Shown here piece by piece: positions 1 to 11,700 of a stretch of DNA of 64,000 nt. The stretch comes from Cymodocea nodosa. Its lineage: Eukaryota; Streptophyta; Magnoliopsida; Alismatales; Cymodoceaceae. Position 1 is the stretch's first letter, and each line of letters starts with the position of its first letter. Made by a program: the position numbers and the translations under genes. The stretch lies in contig JAZBRI010000011.1 of the NCBI GenBank assembly GCA_036874045.1, positions 4,030,001 through 4,094,000 of the forward strand. The letters run 5' to 3'. Below the pieces are notes generated by a model. That model did no database searches and had not been told where the DNA came from. It was given only the letters and a program-made list of their open reading frames with translations.

Positions 1-795
1 TGGAACTAAGGAATTTACAAGAAGCATTATCTGATGAAAATTGGATAGTGGCAATGCAAGAAGAACTAAATCAATTCATCAGAAATGATATATGGGAATT
101 AGTCTCTCCACTAGCAAATCAGTCCATAATAGGTACAAAGTGGATCTTTAGAAACAAAACTAACGAAACTGGTCAAGTTATAAGGAATAAAGCTAAATTA
201 GTTGCACAAGGGTATACATAGGAAGAAGGATTAGATTATGATGAAACATTTGCTCCTGTGGCTAGGTTAGAAAGTATTAGAATATTATTTGCCTATGCTT
301 GTTATATGGATTTTAAATTATATCAAATGGATGTAAAGAGTGCATTTCTAAATGGTTTAATTAATGAAGAAGTTTATGTAAAACAACCACCTAGACTTTG
401 TGTATAAATTGAAAAAAACCTTATATGGTTTGAAGCAAGCACCTAGATCATGGTATGAAAGATTATCTACTTTTTTAAAAGAAAAATGCTATATCATGGG
501 AAAAGTGGATCATACTCTATTTATTAAGAGAGATGGTAAAGATCAGATTGTTGTTCAAATATACGTGGATGATATAATCTTTGGAGCAACCTCTGATAAG
601 TTGATAAAAGTATTCTCTAAAGAGATGTCTAATCAGTTTGAAATGAGTACGATAGGAGAACTTTCATATTTTCTAGGACTTCAAATTAATCAAATGGATA
701 AAGGTATATTTTTAAATCAGGAAAAATATGCAGGTGAAATGCTTAAGAAATTTAATTTTAATGATACAAGGATTCGAGGAACTCCTATGCTTACC
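1..795 (+). pseudogene. Reverse transcriptase part of pol, fragment E
   Basis: Translation shows Ty1/copia RT landmarks: a KWIFRNKTN block, [24 protein letters not shown] and the catalytic YVDDIIFGAT box near base 565, then [11 protein letters not shown]. These match the SIRE lineage as I know it. The enzyme would copy element RNA into DNA inside the virus-like particle. This is a fossil piece and should not be read as a functional gene. Confidence 0.85.
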
Positions 796-1849
796 TAAGC
801 AGCTTCAAGATAATATTTTTGAAGAGGAACAACATGACATTCATTTTGAAGAAGAGGTTCCTGAAGATGAATTAAACTCTGAATCACGGGTTGAGGTATC
901 ACCTTCTTTTTGTACAGTATTACAAATTCAAGGTAATTCAATTCATTTTAGATCTGAATAAGCATTGCAGATATACAATAATCTGATTACACGTTAGATT
1001 CTGCATGCTCGTCCAATAAAGTTTAGAAATTTGATGGAAATAAGAGATCTATTTGAGTTTCAAGGCCTCATTCAATTCTTGCTAGTAGGAACAAAATGAA
1101 AGCAATACACAGAGCTTATTGCAGCTTTTTATGGCAATCTGGTCAAGAATGGAAATTTTCTAAAAACTTAAATAAATCAACAGGAGTTTATATTGTCTCC
1201 TGAATTAATTTTTGAAGTTTTGGGATTAAAGAATGAAGGTGTTGTTGTTATAAATAGATTTGACATGATTAGACAACTAGAATGGAACATTCAGTCTTTA
1301 TCAAAAATTCTAGATGTATATTCTGAAATGAGATTAATGGAAAATCTAAATGCAGAGGCAATGCTTATTGCAAATATGATGCATGCAAATTTATGTCAGA
1401 GAGTTGGACACAATTTGGAAGTCAGCAGAAGCTGTTTATATGCAACCTATGGCCTACTAAATAGAATTCAAATCAATTGGTTTGATGTTTTTACTTCTCA
1501 ACTACAGCATATGTGTTCAAAGTTATTTTATGGTGATGTTGTATGTAAAATTCTTACAAGCCAATTGAATTTATCCGACTAGCACTCTAAAACTGAAGGC
1601 ATGAGAGCATTTAGTGCTAAAGATTTGCAAAAATTGTAGGCCATGCATAAACCTCAAAGACAACAACAACAACAACCTGATTGTACAGACGATATACAAC
1701 AACAACAACAAAGTTATTCAGTTCAAGCAGAACAGCAAACCCAGCTACCTCCTGACTAAGATGCAGTGCTTAACGACATCAGAAACGATATTAGGCATCT
1801 AGGAGATAAAATATGTAATGCTATAAGTGATATACTTAGGAGGGCTTGA
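796..1849 (+). pseudogene. ORF3 tail, fragment E
   Basis: This is the C-terminal part of the extra open reading frame that this family carries downstream of pol. Recognisable blocks are an acidic EEQHDIHFEEEVPEDEL stretch, SPELIFEVLGLKNEG, INWFDVFTSQLQHM and a glutamine-rich stretch made of CAA repeats (about 1660-1712). The middle part resembles the domain that databases call putative plant transposon protein; I recall this from its pattern and have not searched for it. It is broken. Confidence 0.75.
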
Positions 1850-1987
1850 TATCTATTTTTGTTTGTTTTTGAATACAAAATATAATGTTTTTATTTTTTT
1901 GTTTAATTCATTGAACAATACATTTTTCTGTAAATGTATTCAATTATTATTCTTGTTTACAGAAATCGTTGTTCTAAATATATCTCT

Positions 1988-1990
<3 letters not shown>

Positions 1991-2022
<32 letters not shown>
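1991..2022 (+). repeat. (TA)n microsatellite in the 3' untranslated region
   Basis: A pure TA run of about 16 units. A TA run of different length lies at the same place after ORF3 in the other copies, for example near 26672 and 32599 and on the reverse strand near 39850, so it is an inherited and variable part of the element. Confidence 0.9.
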
Positions 2023-2025
<3 letters not shown>

Positions 2026-2300
2026 TCTGTAATTATCTTTTTGATTAATGAAAAAAAGGGGGAGAAATATTAATTGCATATATTATAAAGGGAGATGATA
2101 ATTAGAAAATTGATACTTATATAATTATTGACATTTGAGAGTTTTAGTTCTGAGAGGTGAAATTTACACAAACAATAGAAATAAGCTTAAGTGAACTTAA
2201 GTCAACAAACAAGTTTGTTGAATTAAAAGTTAACCCAACAAAGGTGTTTTGTTGAGTTAAATATATTTCATAATTGAATTAATATGGTTTTGTCATCATC

Positions 2301-2480
2301 AAAAAGAGGGAGATTGTTGAGTATTTTGTTTTGATGATGTGTACTGAATGAAAATAATTATATTTGCTCAATTACTATTTCTTGTGAAAAGAAATTAAAA
2401 TCATCAATTAATACAGAAAAAGCTTAATGACATAAATACTTGTCTGTATTTGATCTGAAGTTAATAACTAGTCGTTTTAG
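2301..2480 (+). repeat. Polypurine tract and start of the 3' LTR, fragment E
   Basis: The purine run at 2301-2313 lies directly before the LTR start TGTTGAGTATTTTG at 2315. The LTR can be followed to about 2480, after which about 20 bases are unplaced and reverse gag begins. The purine run primes plus-strand DNA synthesis in this class of elements. Confidence 0.8.
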
Positions 2481-2502
2481 TAAATTTAAATATCCATAGA
2501 AA

Positions 2503-3501
2503 GGTCATCCCAAGTGACCTTCAAAGCCTTTTTCTTATAAAACTTTTTCTAAGTTTTCTGAGCTGTCTTCTTCTAATTTGTCCTACTTTGCTTTTCATTT
2601 TTCCTCATAGAACAGTCTAGAGAAAGATGTCCAGATTTCTTACAGTTGTAACATACATACTTTCTAGATGAAGAATTCTTGTCATTCAGTGATTTTGACG
2701 TTGAGGGTTTATCATTTTTTTTCCTTTGCTGTTTCCTAACTTTCCATGCTTTCTTGAATTTCCTAGTCAGCAAAATCAAATCCTCGTCAGAATCAGTAGA
2801 TATATCAAAATCTGAATTAATTTAGAAGGCTATTTCTTTCTTCATTTTTAGTTTGTTATGACTTAGTGATTCATTTAATTGAACTTCATAAGCTGTTAAA
2901 TTTCCTATAAGTTCATTCATAGTATAAACATTTAAATCTTGTGATTCCTCAATTGATGTTACTTTCTGAGACCATTTAGAACTTAGGGATCTAAGAATTT
3001 TCCTCACCGAATCATTCTGTTCAAAATTCTTTCCTAAGCATTTTAAAGAGTTTATGATATCAAGAAATCTGGAAAACATCTCAGAAATACTTTCGTCTTC
3101 ATGCATCTTAAAGAGTTCATACTTATGAATTAACATGTTTATTTTAGTCTCTTTAACTTGAGAAGTACCTTCATGTGAAACTTCTAATGCATGCCACACC
3201 TCATAAGCAGATTTATATGCCGACACTTATTGAACTATTCATAACTCAATGCACAAAATAAAATATTTAAGCCCTTAGCATTTAGAGTTTCATTTTCTTT
3301 TTCAATAATTGTCCATGTATTATAAGGGGTAGTTAACAGAGTATATGGTTTAGAAATCATGAACCACAACTTATGATTTATACTTTGAACAAAAACAGTC
3401 ATCCTATATTTCCAATATTCAAAATGTATTCCATCAAATAAAGGAGGACGATTAAGATTTTGGCCTTCATATAAAGAAAAATTACCATTTCCAGTAGCCA
3501 T
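2503..3501 (-). pseudogene. Gag N-terminal part, fragment F
   Basis: It starts with MATGNGNFSLYEGQNLN, the Gag start also seen at 8574 and 47218. It continues through RPPLFDGIHFEYWKYRM and the KINMLIHKYELFKMHEDE block to the CCHC zinc knuckle CYNCKKSGHLSLDC. Gag forms the particle shell and binds RNA. The arrangement is typical of SIRE Gag. It is a broken fossil. Confidence 0.85.
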
Positions 3502-3687
3502 CTTACCTTAGATTTTTCAACCTATTTGATTTTAAACAGTCTAAAAGGTTTAAAACAACTTGAGTCTTAAATCAAGAAAGTTAAACGTATGCTCAGATAT
3601 TAATTTCTGTTTACGAACAAGGAAGGTAGAATAAGCAATGATATTTAATAAGTTGGTATTGATTTTATATCAAAGATTATTAACAAA

Positions 3688-3699
3688 GCTCTGATACCA
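3688..3699 (-). other. Primer binding site, fragment F
   Basis: The reverse complement is TGGTATCAGAGC, two bases inside the LTR end. This is the common plant copia primer site, matching the 3' end of initiator methionine tRNA. Confidence 0.85.
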
Positions 3700-3701
3700 C
3701 T

Positions 3702-5363
3702 TGTAGGATCGTATGGCTACACAAGAGGGGGGTGAATTGTGTTTTTTTTCAATATTTTCTAAAATATAATTGAAACTTTAAAACTCAAAAACAAGTCAAG
3801 ACATTATTTTCATAAAATCATTTTTATTCAAGATTTCAATTACAATATACAAATCAATTCTCCTTAGAAATTGTAGACGCAATTATATCTCGATACCATG
3901 TATCATCTAAACAATTTCATAACTACAAATAGAGAAAACTAATTTGCGGAATTTAAAACATTTCTCCCGATTTGAAATCTTTCTTCTTCTTCTTCTTTCT
4001 TCTTTAGCAATTCTTTAGTGACGAATATCTTGTCTTTTTATGCTTCATTGAATTTGCTTTCTTCTGATAATTTTAAATCTTCAGTGACATAAATAATACC
4101 TTTTTCTACTTCACTGAATTTTCTTCCACCTGAGAGATTTTTCTCGAAGAGGTGTTTTTGATCCCTAAAAAAGATTTTTCTTTTGGTGTGCAGGGATAGT
4201 TTGATCCTTGAAAAGATTTTGCGTTTTGTGTGCAAGGAATCATTTGATCAACGAGAATTCTATGCCTTTTATATTGTATCTTCATTTCATGCATATCCTT
4301 ATCGTTTAACCACTACCAATTTTCCACTTCTTCACGTCTTTTCTTTTTCCTTCATCGAAATACACATGTTCTGACTCACGTTTACATTTCGAATTTTCTT
4401 TAATCATCAGTCCAAGATCTCTGAAAAATTTCTTGCAAAATAAATTTTCTCGTCCAAAAAAATTTCCATCAAGTGTAATAAGAAGTCATTACTTTAATGT
4501 TAACTAAACGAGTAACATAAGTATATATATATAACTTAATGTTTCTAACTTAGCGAGTTCCTCATGTGCCATTTCACGTGACAAGTACTGTAGCTAACTC
4601 AACGAACTAAGTCTATGGTGTTACGCTAACTCAACGAACCAACTTAACCTTTCTTTCGGAAGGTTAAACAATAACTCATCGAAAATAGTTTAAGTTTCGG
4701 ATAGTTACGGTTGTATGTCTCTGAAAAACTTTAACTCACCGATTTAGTAATAAACAAATGCTTTTATAATAAGAATTTTACCACGTGCAAAAATAACAAC
4801 TTAAGTTTATAACGCTAACCTAACGTGTTGCCTTAGTGTTCAATATAGCAACTCAACGCATTTAGTTATGCTAACTTAATGAGTTAAACATGTGCACCTC
4901 ACGTGATACAATATAACATTCGTAACTTATAATTTCACCACGTGTATAAGACTAACTTAACGAGTTCGTCTCTTCTTTTACTTACTAATTTAACAAGTTC
5001 TCACGTGACCTATTTTAACCTTTAAGCCTCTAACTTAACGAGTTCTCACGTGACCTCTATACAAACAAAACTCTAACTTAACGAGTTGTCTAAACGTGCA
5101 CTATTCATGATATAGAAGATATAACTTTAAAACATATCATCCTTTTCAATAAAAACACACGTTAACTTAACGTTTAGTTAAATGAGAAATTAATGTAACG
5201 AAACGACTAGTTATTAACTTCAGATCCAATACAGACAAGTATTTTTGTTAGTAAGCTTTTTCTGTATTAATTGATGATTTTAATTTCTTTTCACAAGCAA
5301 TAGTAATTGAGCAAATATGATTATTTTCATTCAGCATACATCATCAAAACAAAATACTCAACA
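3702..5363 (-). repeat. LTR, fragment F (U3 cassette type 2)
   Basis: Full-length LTR of 1662 bases with the family ends TGTTGAG and CCTACA on the reverse strand. Its U3 carries a different cassette at about 4640-4750 (TTTCGGATAGTTAC, ATAACTCATCGAAA) in place of the GTTCGTTGAGTTATCATAA repeats seen in elements A, C and H. The LTR at 29424-31038 has the same cassette. Confidence 0.9.
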
Positions 5364-5574
5364 ATCTTCCCCTTTTTGATTATGAGAAAACCATATTAAT
5401 TCAATTATGAAATATATTTAACTCAACAAAGCACCTTTGTTAGGTTAACTTTTAATTCAATGAATTTGTTTGTTGACTTAAGTTCACTTAAGCTTATTTC
5501 TATTGTTTGTGTAAATTTCACCTCTTAGAACTAAAACTCTCAGATGTCAATAATTATATAAGTATCAGTTTTCT

Positions 5575-6389
5575 ATCTTTAATTTTTCAGCATTTATATT
5601 CTGTATTTGTTCATGCAAGATACATTCATTAAATCTAAATTTTTGCAAATCTCTAGCATGATTTTCATTATCACATTTAAACTTTTCTAAAGTAGTAGAC
5701 AGGAAACAATTTTCTTCTTCCATAATGGATGAAGATTTTCTAATATTCTTATTTTACAGTTTACATACTTTAAGTTTTTGTAATAATGCATGATAAGCAC
5801 ATAATAATTCATCAAAGTTTAAATCTGAATGACTTTCAGTATCAGATATTACCTTAGACTCATCTGCTGTGAAGCACACATGAGCAACGTCTTCTAACTC
5901 TTGTTCTCCTTCTGAATGTGAAGATTATGATGATAATTCCTCAGATTCAGACTCTTCAGACGTGCCATCCCAAGTGACCTTCAAAGCCTTTTTCTTATAA
6001 AACTTTTTCTAAGTTTTCTAAGCTGTCTTCTTCTGATTTGTCCTACTTTGCTTTTCATTTTTCCTCATAGGACAGTTTGGAGAAAGATGTCTAGGTTTCT
6101 TACAATTGTAACATACATACTTTCTAAATGAAGAATTATTGTCATTCAATGATTTTGACGTTGAGGGTTTATCATTTTTGTTCATTTGTTGTTTCCTAGC
6201 TTTCCATGCTTTCTTGAATTTCCTAGTCAGCAAAATCAAATCTTCGTCAGAATCAGTAGATATATCAAAATCTGAATTAATTTCGAAGGCTATTTCTTTC
6301 TTCATTTTTAGTTTGTTGTGACTTAGTGATTCATTTAATTGAACTTCATAAGCTGTTAAATTTCCTATAAATTCATTCATAGTATAAAA
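5575..6389 (-). pseudogene. Gag C-terminal part, reverse fragment
   Basis: Reverse-strand gag from the coiled-coil segment (EQIQNINAEKLK equivalent) back past the CCHC knuckle (CYNCKKPRHLSPNC) to the NEFIGNLTAYEVQLNES block. It abuts fragment F on its left, where gag meets 3' untranslated sequence of the same family. It is a broken fossil. Confidence 0.8.
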
Positions 6390-6475
6390 TCTTACTGATA
6401 TAAAATCAATACCAACTTATTAAATATCATGTATCAACATAAATACTTGTAGTTTATAAGAAATGAGTATGATTA
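6390..6475. other. Short mosaic spacer
   Basis: About 85 bases with short words from the LTR (CTTACTGATATAAA) and from the leader after the primer site (AATCAATACCAACTTATT). They look shuffled between reverse gag on the left and forward gag on the right. I see no gene here. Confidence 0.5.
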
Positions 6476-6761
6476 TTTGAATTTTAGTAAAATTTCAAAC
6501 AATTGTAGTAAATTGAAAATTCAGAAACCCGAGCATGTAATTCAATACACTGGTATTAGACCAATTACTCATTCTACATGTGATAAATCTAAAAATTTTT
6601 GTGTAGAAAAAGATTTTGTATGCACTGAAAATTCAAAAACAAGTACAAAATCTTGGTATAAACTTACTGAAATGTATGAGCATGACCAAAATAAATTAAC
6701 ATCTGATAAAAATCGGTTTGGTCTTGGTTATACTACATCTGAAAAAAAAAAGAATGATTAT
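6476..6761 (+). pseudogene. Gag end of element B, left of the A insertion
   Basis: The translation (KLKIQKPEHVIQYTGIRP, KSWYKLTEMYEHDQNKLT) matches the C-terminal Gag region of A (about 10375-10650) and C. The sequence resumes at 19447 beyond element A, which shows that A landed inside B. It is a fossil. Confidence 0.85.
6757..6761. repeat. Target site duplication of element A, left copy
   Basis: ATTAT directly before the 5' LTR of A. The same five bases follow the 3' LTR at 19442-19446. A five-base duplication is usual for Ty1/copia integration. Confidence 0.9.
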
Positions 6762-7037
6762 TGTTGAGTATTTTGTTTTGATGATGTGTGCTGAATGAAA
6801 ATAATCATATTTGCTCAATTACTATTGCTTGTGAAAAGAAATTAAACTCATCAATTAATATAGAAAAAGCTTACTGATATAAATACTTCTCTGTATTGGA
6901 TCTGAAGTTAATAACTAGTCATTTTGTTGCATTAATTTCTCATTTAGCTAAACATTAAGTTAACGTGTGTTTTTATTGAAAAACATGATATGTTTTAATG
7001 TTATATCTTCTGTATCATGAACAGTGCACGTTTAGAC

Positions 7038-7343
7038 AACTCGTTAAGTTAGAGTTTTGTTTGTATAGAGGTCACGTGAGAACTCGTTAAGTTAGAGTCT
7101 TAAAGGTTAAAATAGGTCACGTGATAACTCGTTAAGTTAGTCAGTAAAAGAAGAGACAAACTCGTTAAGTTAGTGTTATACACGTGGTGAAATTATAAGT
7201 TACGAATGTTGTATTGTATCACGTGAGGTGCCCATGTTTAACTCGTTAAGTTAACATAACTAAACGCGTTGAGTTGCTATATTGAACACTAAGGCAACAC
7301 GTTAGGTTAGTGTTATAAACTTAAGTTGTTATTTTTGCACGTG
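7038..7343 (+). promoter_or_regulatory. U3 array of AACTCGTTAAGTTAG words and G-boxes
   Basis: AACTCGTTAAGTTAG or a near-match occurs at 7038, 7081, 7126, 7159 and 7240. The G-box CACGTG occurs at 7073, 7118, 7181, 7220 and 7338. The two alternate with a spacing of about 40-80 bases. G-boxes are bound by plant bZIP and bHLH factors; what reads the longer word is unknown to me. The array is kept in all full LTRs in the window, with base changes, which suggests a transcription control region. Confidence 0.6.
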
Positions 7344-7549
7344 GTAAAATTCTTATTATAAAAACATTTGTTTATTATTGGTTCGTTGAGTTATCATAAA
7401 ACAACGGAGATGGTTTGTTGAGTTATCATAACACAACGGAGATGGTTCGTTGAATTAGCATAACACCACGGACTTAGTTCGTTGAGTTAGTTACAATATT
7501 TGTCACATGAAATGGCACATGAGGAACTCGTTAAGTTAGAAACGTTAAG

Positions 7550-7560
7550 TTATATATATA
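7550..7560 (+). promoter_or_regulatory. TATA-like run in the LTR of A
   Basis: TTATATATATA followed by CTTGTGTTACTCG. It is conserved in position in the full LTRs and lies downstream of the U3 array, where a core promoter would be expected. The transcription start was not determined. Confidence 0.5.
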
Positions 7561-8248
7561 CTTGTGTTACTCGTTTAGTTAACATTAAAGTAACGACTTC
7601 TTATTACACTGATGAAAAAATTTTGGACGAGAAAGTTTATTTTGCAGGAAATTTTTTAGAGATCCAGGACTGATGATTAAAGAAAATTCGAAATGTAAAC
7701 GTGGGTTAGAACGTGTGTGTTTCGATGAAGGAAAAAGAAAAGACGTGGAGAAGTGGAAAACTGGTGGTGGTTAAACGTGAAGGATATGCATGAAATGAAG
7801 ATACAGTACAAAAGGCATAGAATTCTCGTTGATCAATTTATCCTTGCACACAAAAAGAAAAATCTTTTCGAGGATCAAACCATCCCTACACACCAAAAGA
7901 AAAATCTTTTTCAAGGATGAAAAACACCTTCTCGGGGAAAATCTCTCAAGTGGAAGAAAGTTCAGTGAAGCATAAAAAGGTAAGATTTTCGTCACTGAAG
8001 ATTTGAAGTATCAAAAGAAAGCAAATTCGGTGAAGCATGAAAAGACAAGATATTCGTCACTGAAGAATTGCTGAAGAAGAAAAAGAAGTAGAAGAAAGAT
8101 CTCAAACAGGGAGAAAAGTTTTAAATTCCGCAAATTAGTTTTCTTTGTTTGTAGTTATGAAATTGTTTAGATGATACATGGTATCGAAATATAATTGCAT
8201 CTACAATTTCTAAGGAGAATTGAATTGTATATTGTAATTGAAACCTTG

Positions 8249-8254
8249 AATAAA
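8249..8254 (+). terminator. AATAAA signal in the LTR of A
   Basis: AATAAA in the context CCTTGAATAAAAATG, about 120 bases before the LTR end. It occurs in the same place in the other full LTRs and is a candidate polyadenylation signal. Confidence 0.5.
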
Positions 8255-8375
8255 AATGATTTTATGAAAACAATGTCTCGACTTGTTTTTGAGTTTTAAA
8301 GTTTCAATTATATTTTAGAAAATATTAAAAATACACAATTCACCCCCCTCTTGTGTAGCCATACGATCCTACAAG

Positions 8376-8387
8376 TGGTATTAGAGC
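8376..8387 (+). other. Primer binding site of A
   Basis: TGGTATTAGAGC, two bases after the LTR end, one base from the usual TGGTATCAGAGC. It would pair with the 3' end of initiator Met-tRNA to start minus-strand synthesis. Confidence 0.85.
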
Positions 8388-8573
8388 TTTGCTAATAATC
8401 TTTGTTATAAAATCGATACTAACTTATTTAATATCATTGCTTATTCTACCTTCCTTGTTTTTAAACAGAAATTAATATCTGAGCATACGTTTAACTCTAT
8501 TGATTTAAGGCTCAAGTTGTTTTAAACCTTTTAGACAGTTTAAAATCAAATAGGTTGAAAAATCTAAGGTAAC

Positions 8574-10819
8574 ATGGCTACTGGAAATGGTAATTTTTCT
8601 TTATATGAAGGCCAAAATCTTAATCGTCCTCTTTTATTTGATGGAATACATTTTGAATATTGGGAATATAGGATGACTGTTTTTCTTCAAAGTATAGATC
8701 ATAAGTTGTGGTTCATGATTTCTAAACCATATACTCCGTTAACTACTCCTTATAATACTTGGACAATTACTGAAAAAGAAAATGAAACTTTGAATGCTAA
8801 GGGCTTAAATATTTTATTTTGTGGATTGAGTTATGAACAGTTCAGTAAAGTGTCGGCATATAAATCTGCTTATGAGGTGTGGCATGCATTAGAAGTTTCA
8901 CATGAAGGTACTTCTCAAGTTAAAGAGACAAAAATAAACATGTTGATTCATAAATATGAACTCTTTAAGATGCATGAAGACGAAAATATTTCTGAGATGT
9001 TTTCCAGATTTCTTGATATCATAAACTCATTAAAATGTTTAGGAAAGAATTTTGAACAGAAGGATTTGGTGAGGAAAATTCTCAGATCCCTAAGTTCTAA
9101 ATGGTCTTAGAAAGTAACATCAATTGAGGAATCACGATATTTAAATGTTTATTCTATGAATGAACTTATAGGAAATTTAATAGCTTATGAAGTTCAATTA
9201 AATGAATCACTGAGTCACAACAAACTAAAAATGAAGAAAGAAATAGCCTTCGAAATTAATTCAGATTCTGATATATCTACTGATTCTGAGGAGGATTTGA
9301 TTTTGCTGACTAGGAAATTCAAGAAAGCATGGAAAGCTAGGAAACAGCAAAGGAACAAAAATGATAAACCCTCAACGTCAAAATCATTGAATGACAAGAA
9401 TTCTTCATCCAGAAAGTATGTATGTTACAACTGTAAGAAACCTGGACATCTTTCTCCAGATTGTCCTATGAGGAAAAATGAAAAGCAAAGTAGGACAAAT
9501 CAGAAGAAGACGGCTCAGAAAACTTAGAAAAAGTTTTACAAGAAAAAGGCTTTGAAGGTCACTTGGGATGACACGTCTGAAGAGTCTGAATCTGAGGAAT
9601 CAACATCAAAATCTTCAAATTTAGAAGGAGAACAAGAGTTAGAAGACGTTGCTCATGTGTGCTTCATGGCAGATGAGTCTGAGGTAATATCTGATCCTGA
9701 AAGTCATTCAGATTTCAACTTTGATGAATTATTATGTGCTTATCATGCATTATTACAAAAACTTAAAGTTTGTGAACTGGAAAATAAGAATATTAGAAAA
9801 TCTTCATCCATTATGGAAGAAGAAAATTGTTTCCTGTCTACTACTTTAGAAAAGTTTAAATGTGATAATGAAAATCATGCTAGAGATTTGCAAAAATTTA
9901 GATTTAATGAGTGTATCTTGCATGAACAAATACAGAATATAAATGCTGAAAAATTAAAGATAGAATCTGAAAATGAAATGTTGAGAAACAATATAAATGA
10001 ACTTGAATTAGAGATAGATAAATTAAAACTGAGAGAGCAAGATTTAAATTCTACCTTTGAGAAATGGAATTTAAGTCAAACTAAGTTAGACAAACTAACT
10101 AGTACCCCTGCGGTGTCTTATAAATTTGGCTTAGGATTTGATTATCCTGAATCTCAAGCCAATAAAGGATTTATTAGTTGCAGTTCAAGTAAATCTAAGA
10201 CTAAAATTCCTTTTATTATGAAACAAGGTAATAAATATGTAGAAGTAGATACTTCAAGGGATGAATCATGCAGTAATAATATAAATCAATGTGATTTGTC
10301 AAATTGTACTTCTATCATGACTATAAATGTTTCTAAAAATCTTGTTTCTTGTTCTGGACATTAAGTTTCTAATGTTTCTAAAATTTCAGACAATTGTAGT
10401 AAACTGAAAATTCAGAAACCTGAGCATGTAATTCAATACACTGGTATTGGACCAATTACTCATTCTGCATGTGATAAAACAAAAAATTCTTGTGCAGAAA
10501 AAATTTTGTATGTACGGAAAGTGTTAATACAAGTACAAAATCTTGGTATGAACTTACAGAAATGTATAAGCATGACCAAAATAAATTAACATCTGATAAA
10601 AATGTGTTTGGTCTTGATTATACTACATCTGAAAACAAAAGGAATGATTGCAAAAGCAATAATTCTATATGTGAGTATGAAGCTAATGATAAATCAATAG
10701 TACTTACAACTAATAAGAATATAAATGATAATGTTAAACTATTTTTAAACAAAAAGAAGAAATATGCGTTTAATAAACTTGGTCCTCAACAACATTGGGT
10801 ACTAAGAAAAAGTTTTTCT
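8574..10819 (+). pseudogene. Gag region of A
   Basis: The start MATGNGNFSLYEGQNLN is about 190 bases after the primer site. Next come the SIRE-type Gag core (FDGIHFEYWEYRM, KINMLIHKYELFKM, VRKILRSLSSKW) and a basic stretch. The CCHC knuckle C-X2-C-X4-H-X4-C lies at 9423-9464. It is followed by an acidic segment, a long coiled coil (about 9700-10100, rich in E, L, K and N) and the segment ending near GPQQHWV. Gag would build the particle and package RNA. It is a fossil with a few breaks. Confidence 0.88.
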
Positions 10820-10837
10820 TAATTTGTGTTGTAGGAG

Positions 10838-11140
10838 GAAACAACATCAAAAGGGATCTTGGACAATGGAGCGTCAAGTCACATGACCGGACAAAAAGGT
10901 CTATTACAAAATTTTACAAATACCATGAAAGGAAGTGTAACATTTGGAAACAAAAGCAAAGATAAAATCATAGGTATGGGCAATGTTCAAATAACCCCTA
11001 CTTGTGTTATTTCGAATGTACTTTATGTAGAAAACCTAGGATTTAATTTGCTGAGTGTCATAAAACTAACTGAAAATGGATATTATGTAGTATTTGAAGA
11101 TAATGTATGCAAAATAATTGATAAAAATACAGATGAAGTT
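10838..11140 (+). pseudogene. Aspartic protease part of pol, A
   Basis: The stretch ILDNGASSHMTGQ near 10855 is the copia-type aspartic protease active-site region. It is followed by the VTFGNKSKDKIIGMGNVQI and NVLYVENLGFNLLSV blocks typical of this protease. It would cut the Gag-Pol precursor. It is a fossil. Confidence 0.8.
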
Positions 11141-11700
11141 AAGTTTATTGCTGAAAGAAAAGGTTCTGTATGTATTTTATCTCTACCTTCTGGTGCAGTT
11201 GATTTAAATTCATGTTTGCTAGTTGAAACTAGTGATGCATATTTATGGCATAGAAGGATTGGGCATATAAATATGAGACTGTTACATAAACTATCTAGAA
11301 AACATTTAGTAAGAGGTTTACCAAAGATTAAATACTCAAAGAACTTTATGTGTGATGCATGTGAGTTAGGTAAACTTCACAAAAACTCTTTTAAATCCAA
11401 AACTGATATTTCAAGCAAGAGAGTCATAGAACTTATACATATGGATCTATTTGGACCAACAAGAATCATGAGTCTTGGTGGTAAACGGTATGTATTTGTT
11501 TTAGTAGATGACTTCTCTAGATACACTTGGGTATATTTTCTAGCATATAAGACAGAAGTTTTTGAAAAATTTAAAATGTTTAGCAAATAGATAACTATTG
11601 TAATGAGCATGGCATTGATCATAGTTTTTCTTTTCCAAGAGCACCGTGTCAAAATGGTGTTGTTGAGAGAAAGAATAGATTACTTCAAGAAATGATCAAA
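11141..11700 (+). pseudogene. Integrase part of pol, A
   Basis: It shows the zinc-binding pre-integrase segment (HRRIGHINMRLLHKL, CDACELGKLHKNSF). The start of the catalytic core follows (HMDLFGPTRIMSLGGKRY, VDDFSRYTWVYFLA), then PCQNGVVERKN-like sequence. Integrase inserts element DNA and leaves the five-base target duplication. This copy is incomplete and broken. Confidence 0.8.

Larger units (their letters stand above)
1..2480 (+). mobile_element. Fragment E of SIRE-type Ty1/copia LTR element
   Basis: Forward remnant that enters the window already inside pol. Its parts, in order, are a reverse transcriptase stretch, the ORF3 tail, a 3' untranslated stretch with a (TA)n run, a polypurine tract and the first 165 or so bases of an LTR. 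It then abuts reverse-strand gag sequence through about 20 bases I cannot place. The family call rests on near-identity to the better preserved copies further right. It is broken in several places and has no visible 5' end here. Confidence 0.85.
2500..5573 (-). mobile_element. Fragment F, reverse SIRE-type element around one LTR
   Basis: Read on the reverse strand this holds a 3' untranslated end and purine tract (5573 to 5364), a whole LTR (5363 to 3702), a primer site, a leader and the first part of gag (3501 to about 2503). One LTR therefore has internal sequence on both sides, as in tandem or recombined copies. On its right it joins another gag piece at 5575-6389. It is broken, and no target duplication could be found. 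Confidence 0.75.
6762..8373 (+). repeat. 5' LTR of element A
   Basis: 1612 bases from TGTTGAGTATTTTG to ATACGATCCTACA. U3 holds an array of repeated words (see 7038-7343) and three GTTCGTTGAGTTA-type repeats near 7380-7490. A TATA run lies at 7550-7560 and AATAAA at 8249-8254. The part before the end has two diverged copies of a GTGAAGCAT-TTCGTCACTGAAGA segment (about 7965-8080). Confidence 0.95.

Noticed and set aside
7038-7343. Regularly spaced repeats that could suggest a CRISPR-like array
   Set aside because: The words are 15 bases with uneven spacing, lie in LTR U3 of a plant element and recur in every LTR.
9215-9397. Frame antisense to Gag (MSFNDFDVEGLSFLF type), also at 6139 and 46396
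   Set aside because: It is an exact shadow of the basic Gag stretch on the other strand.
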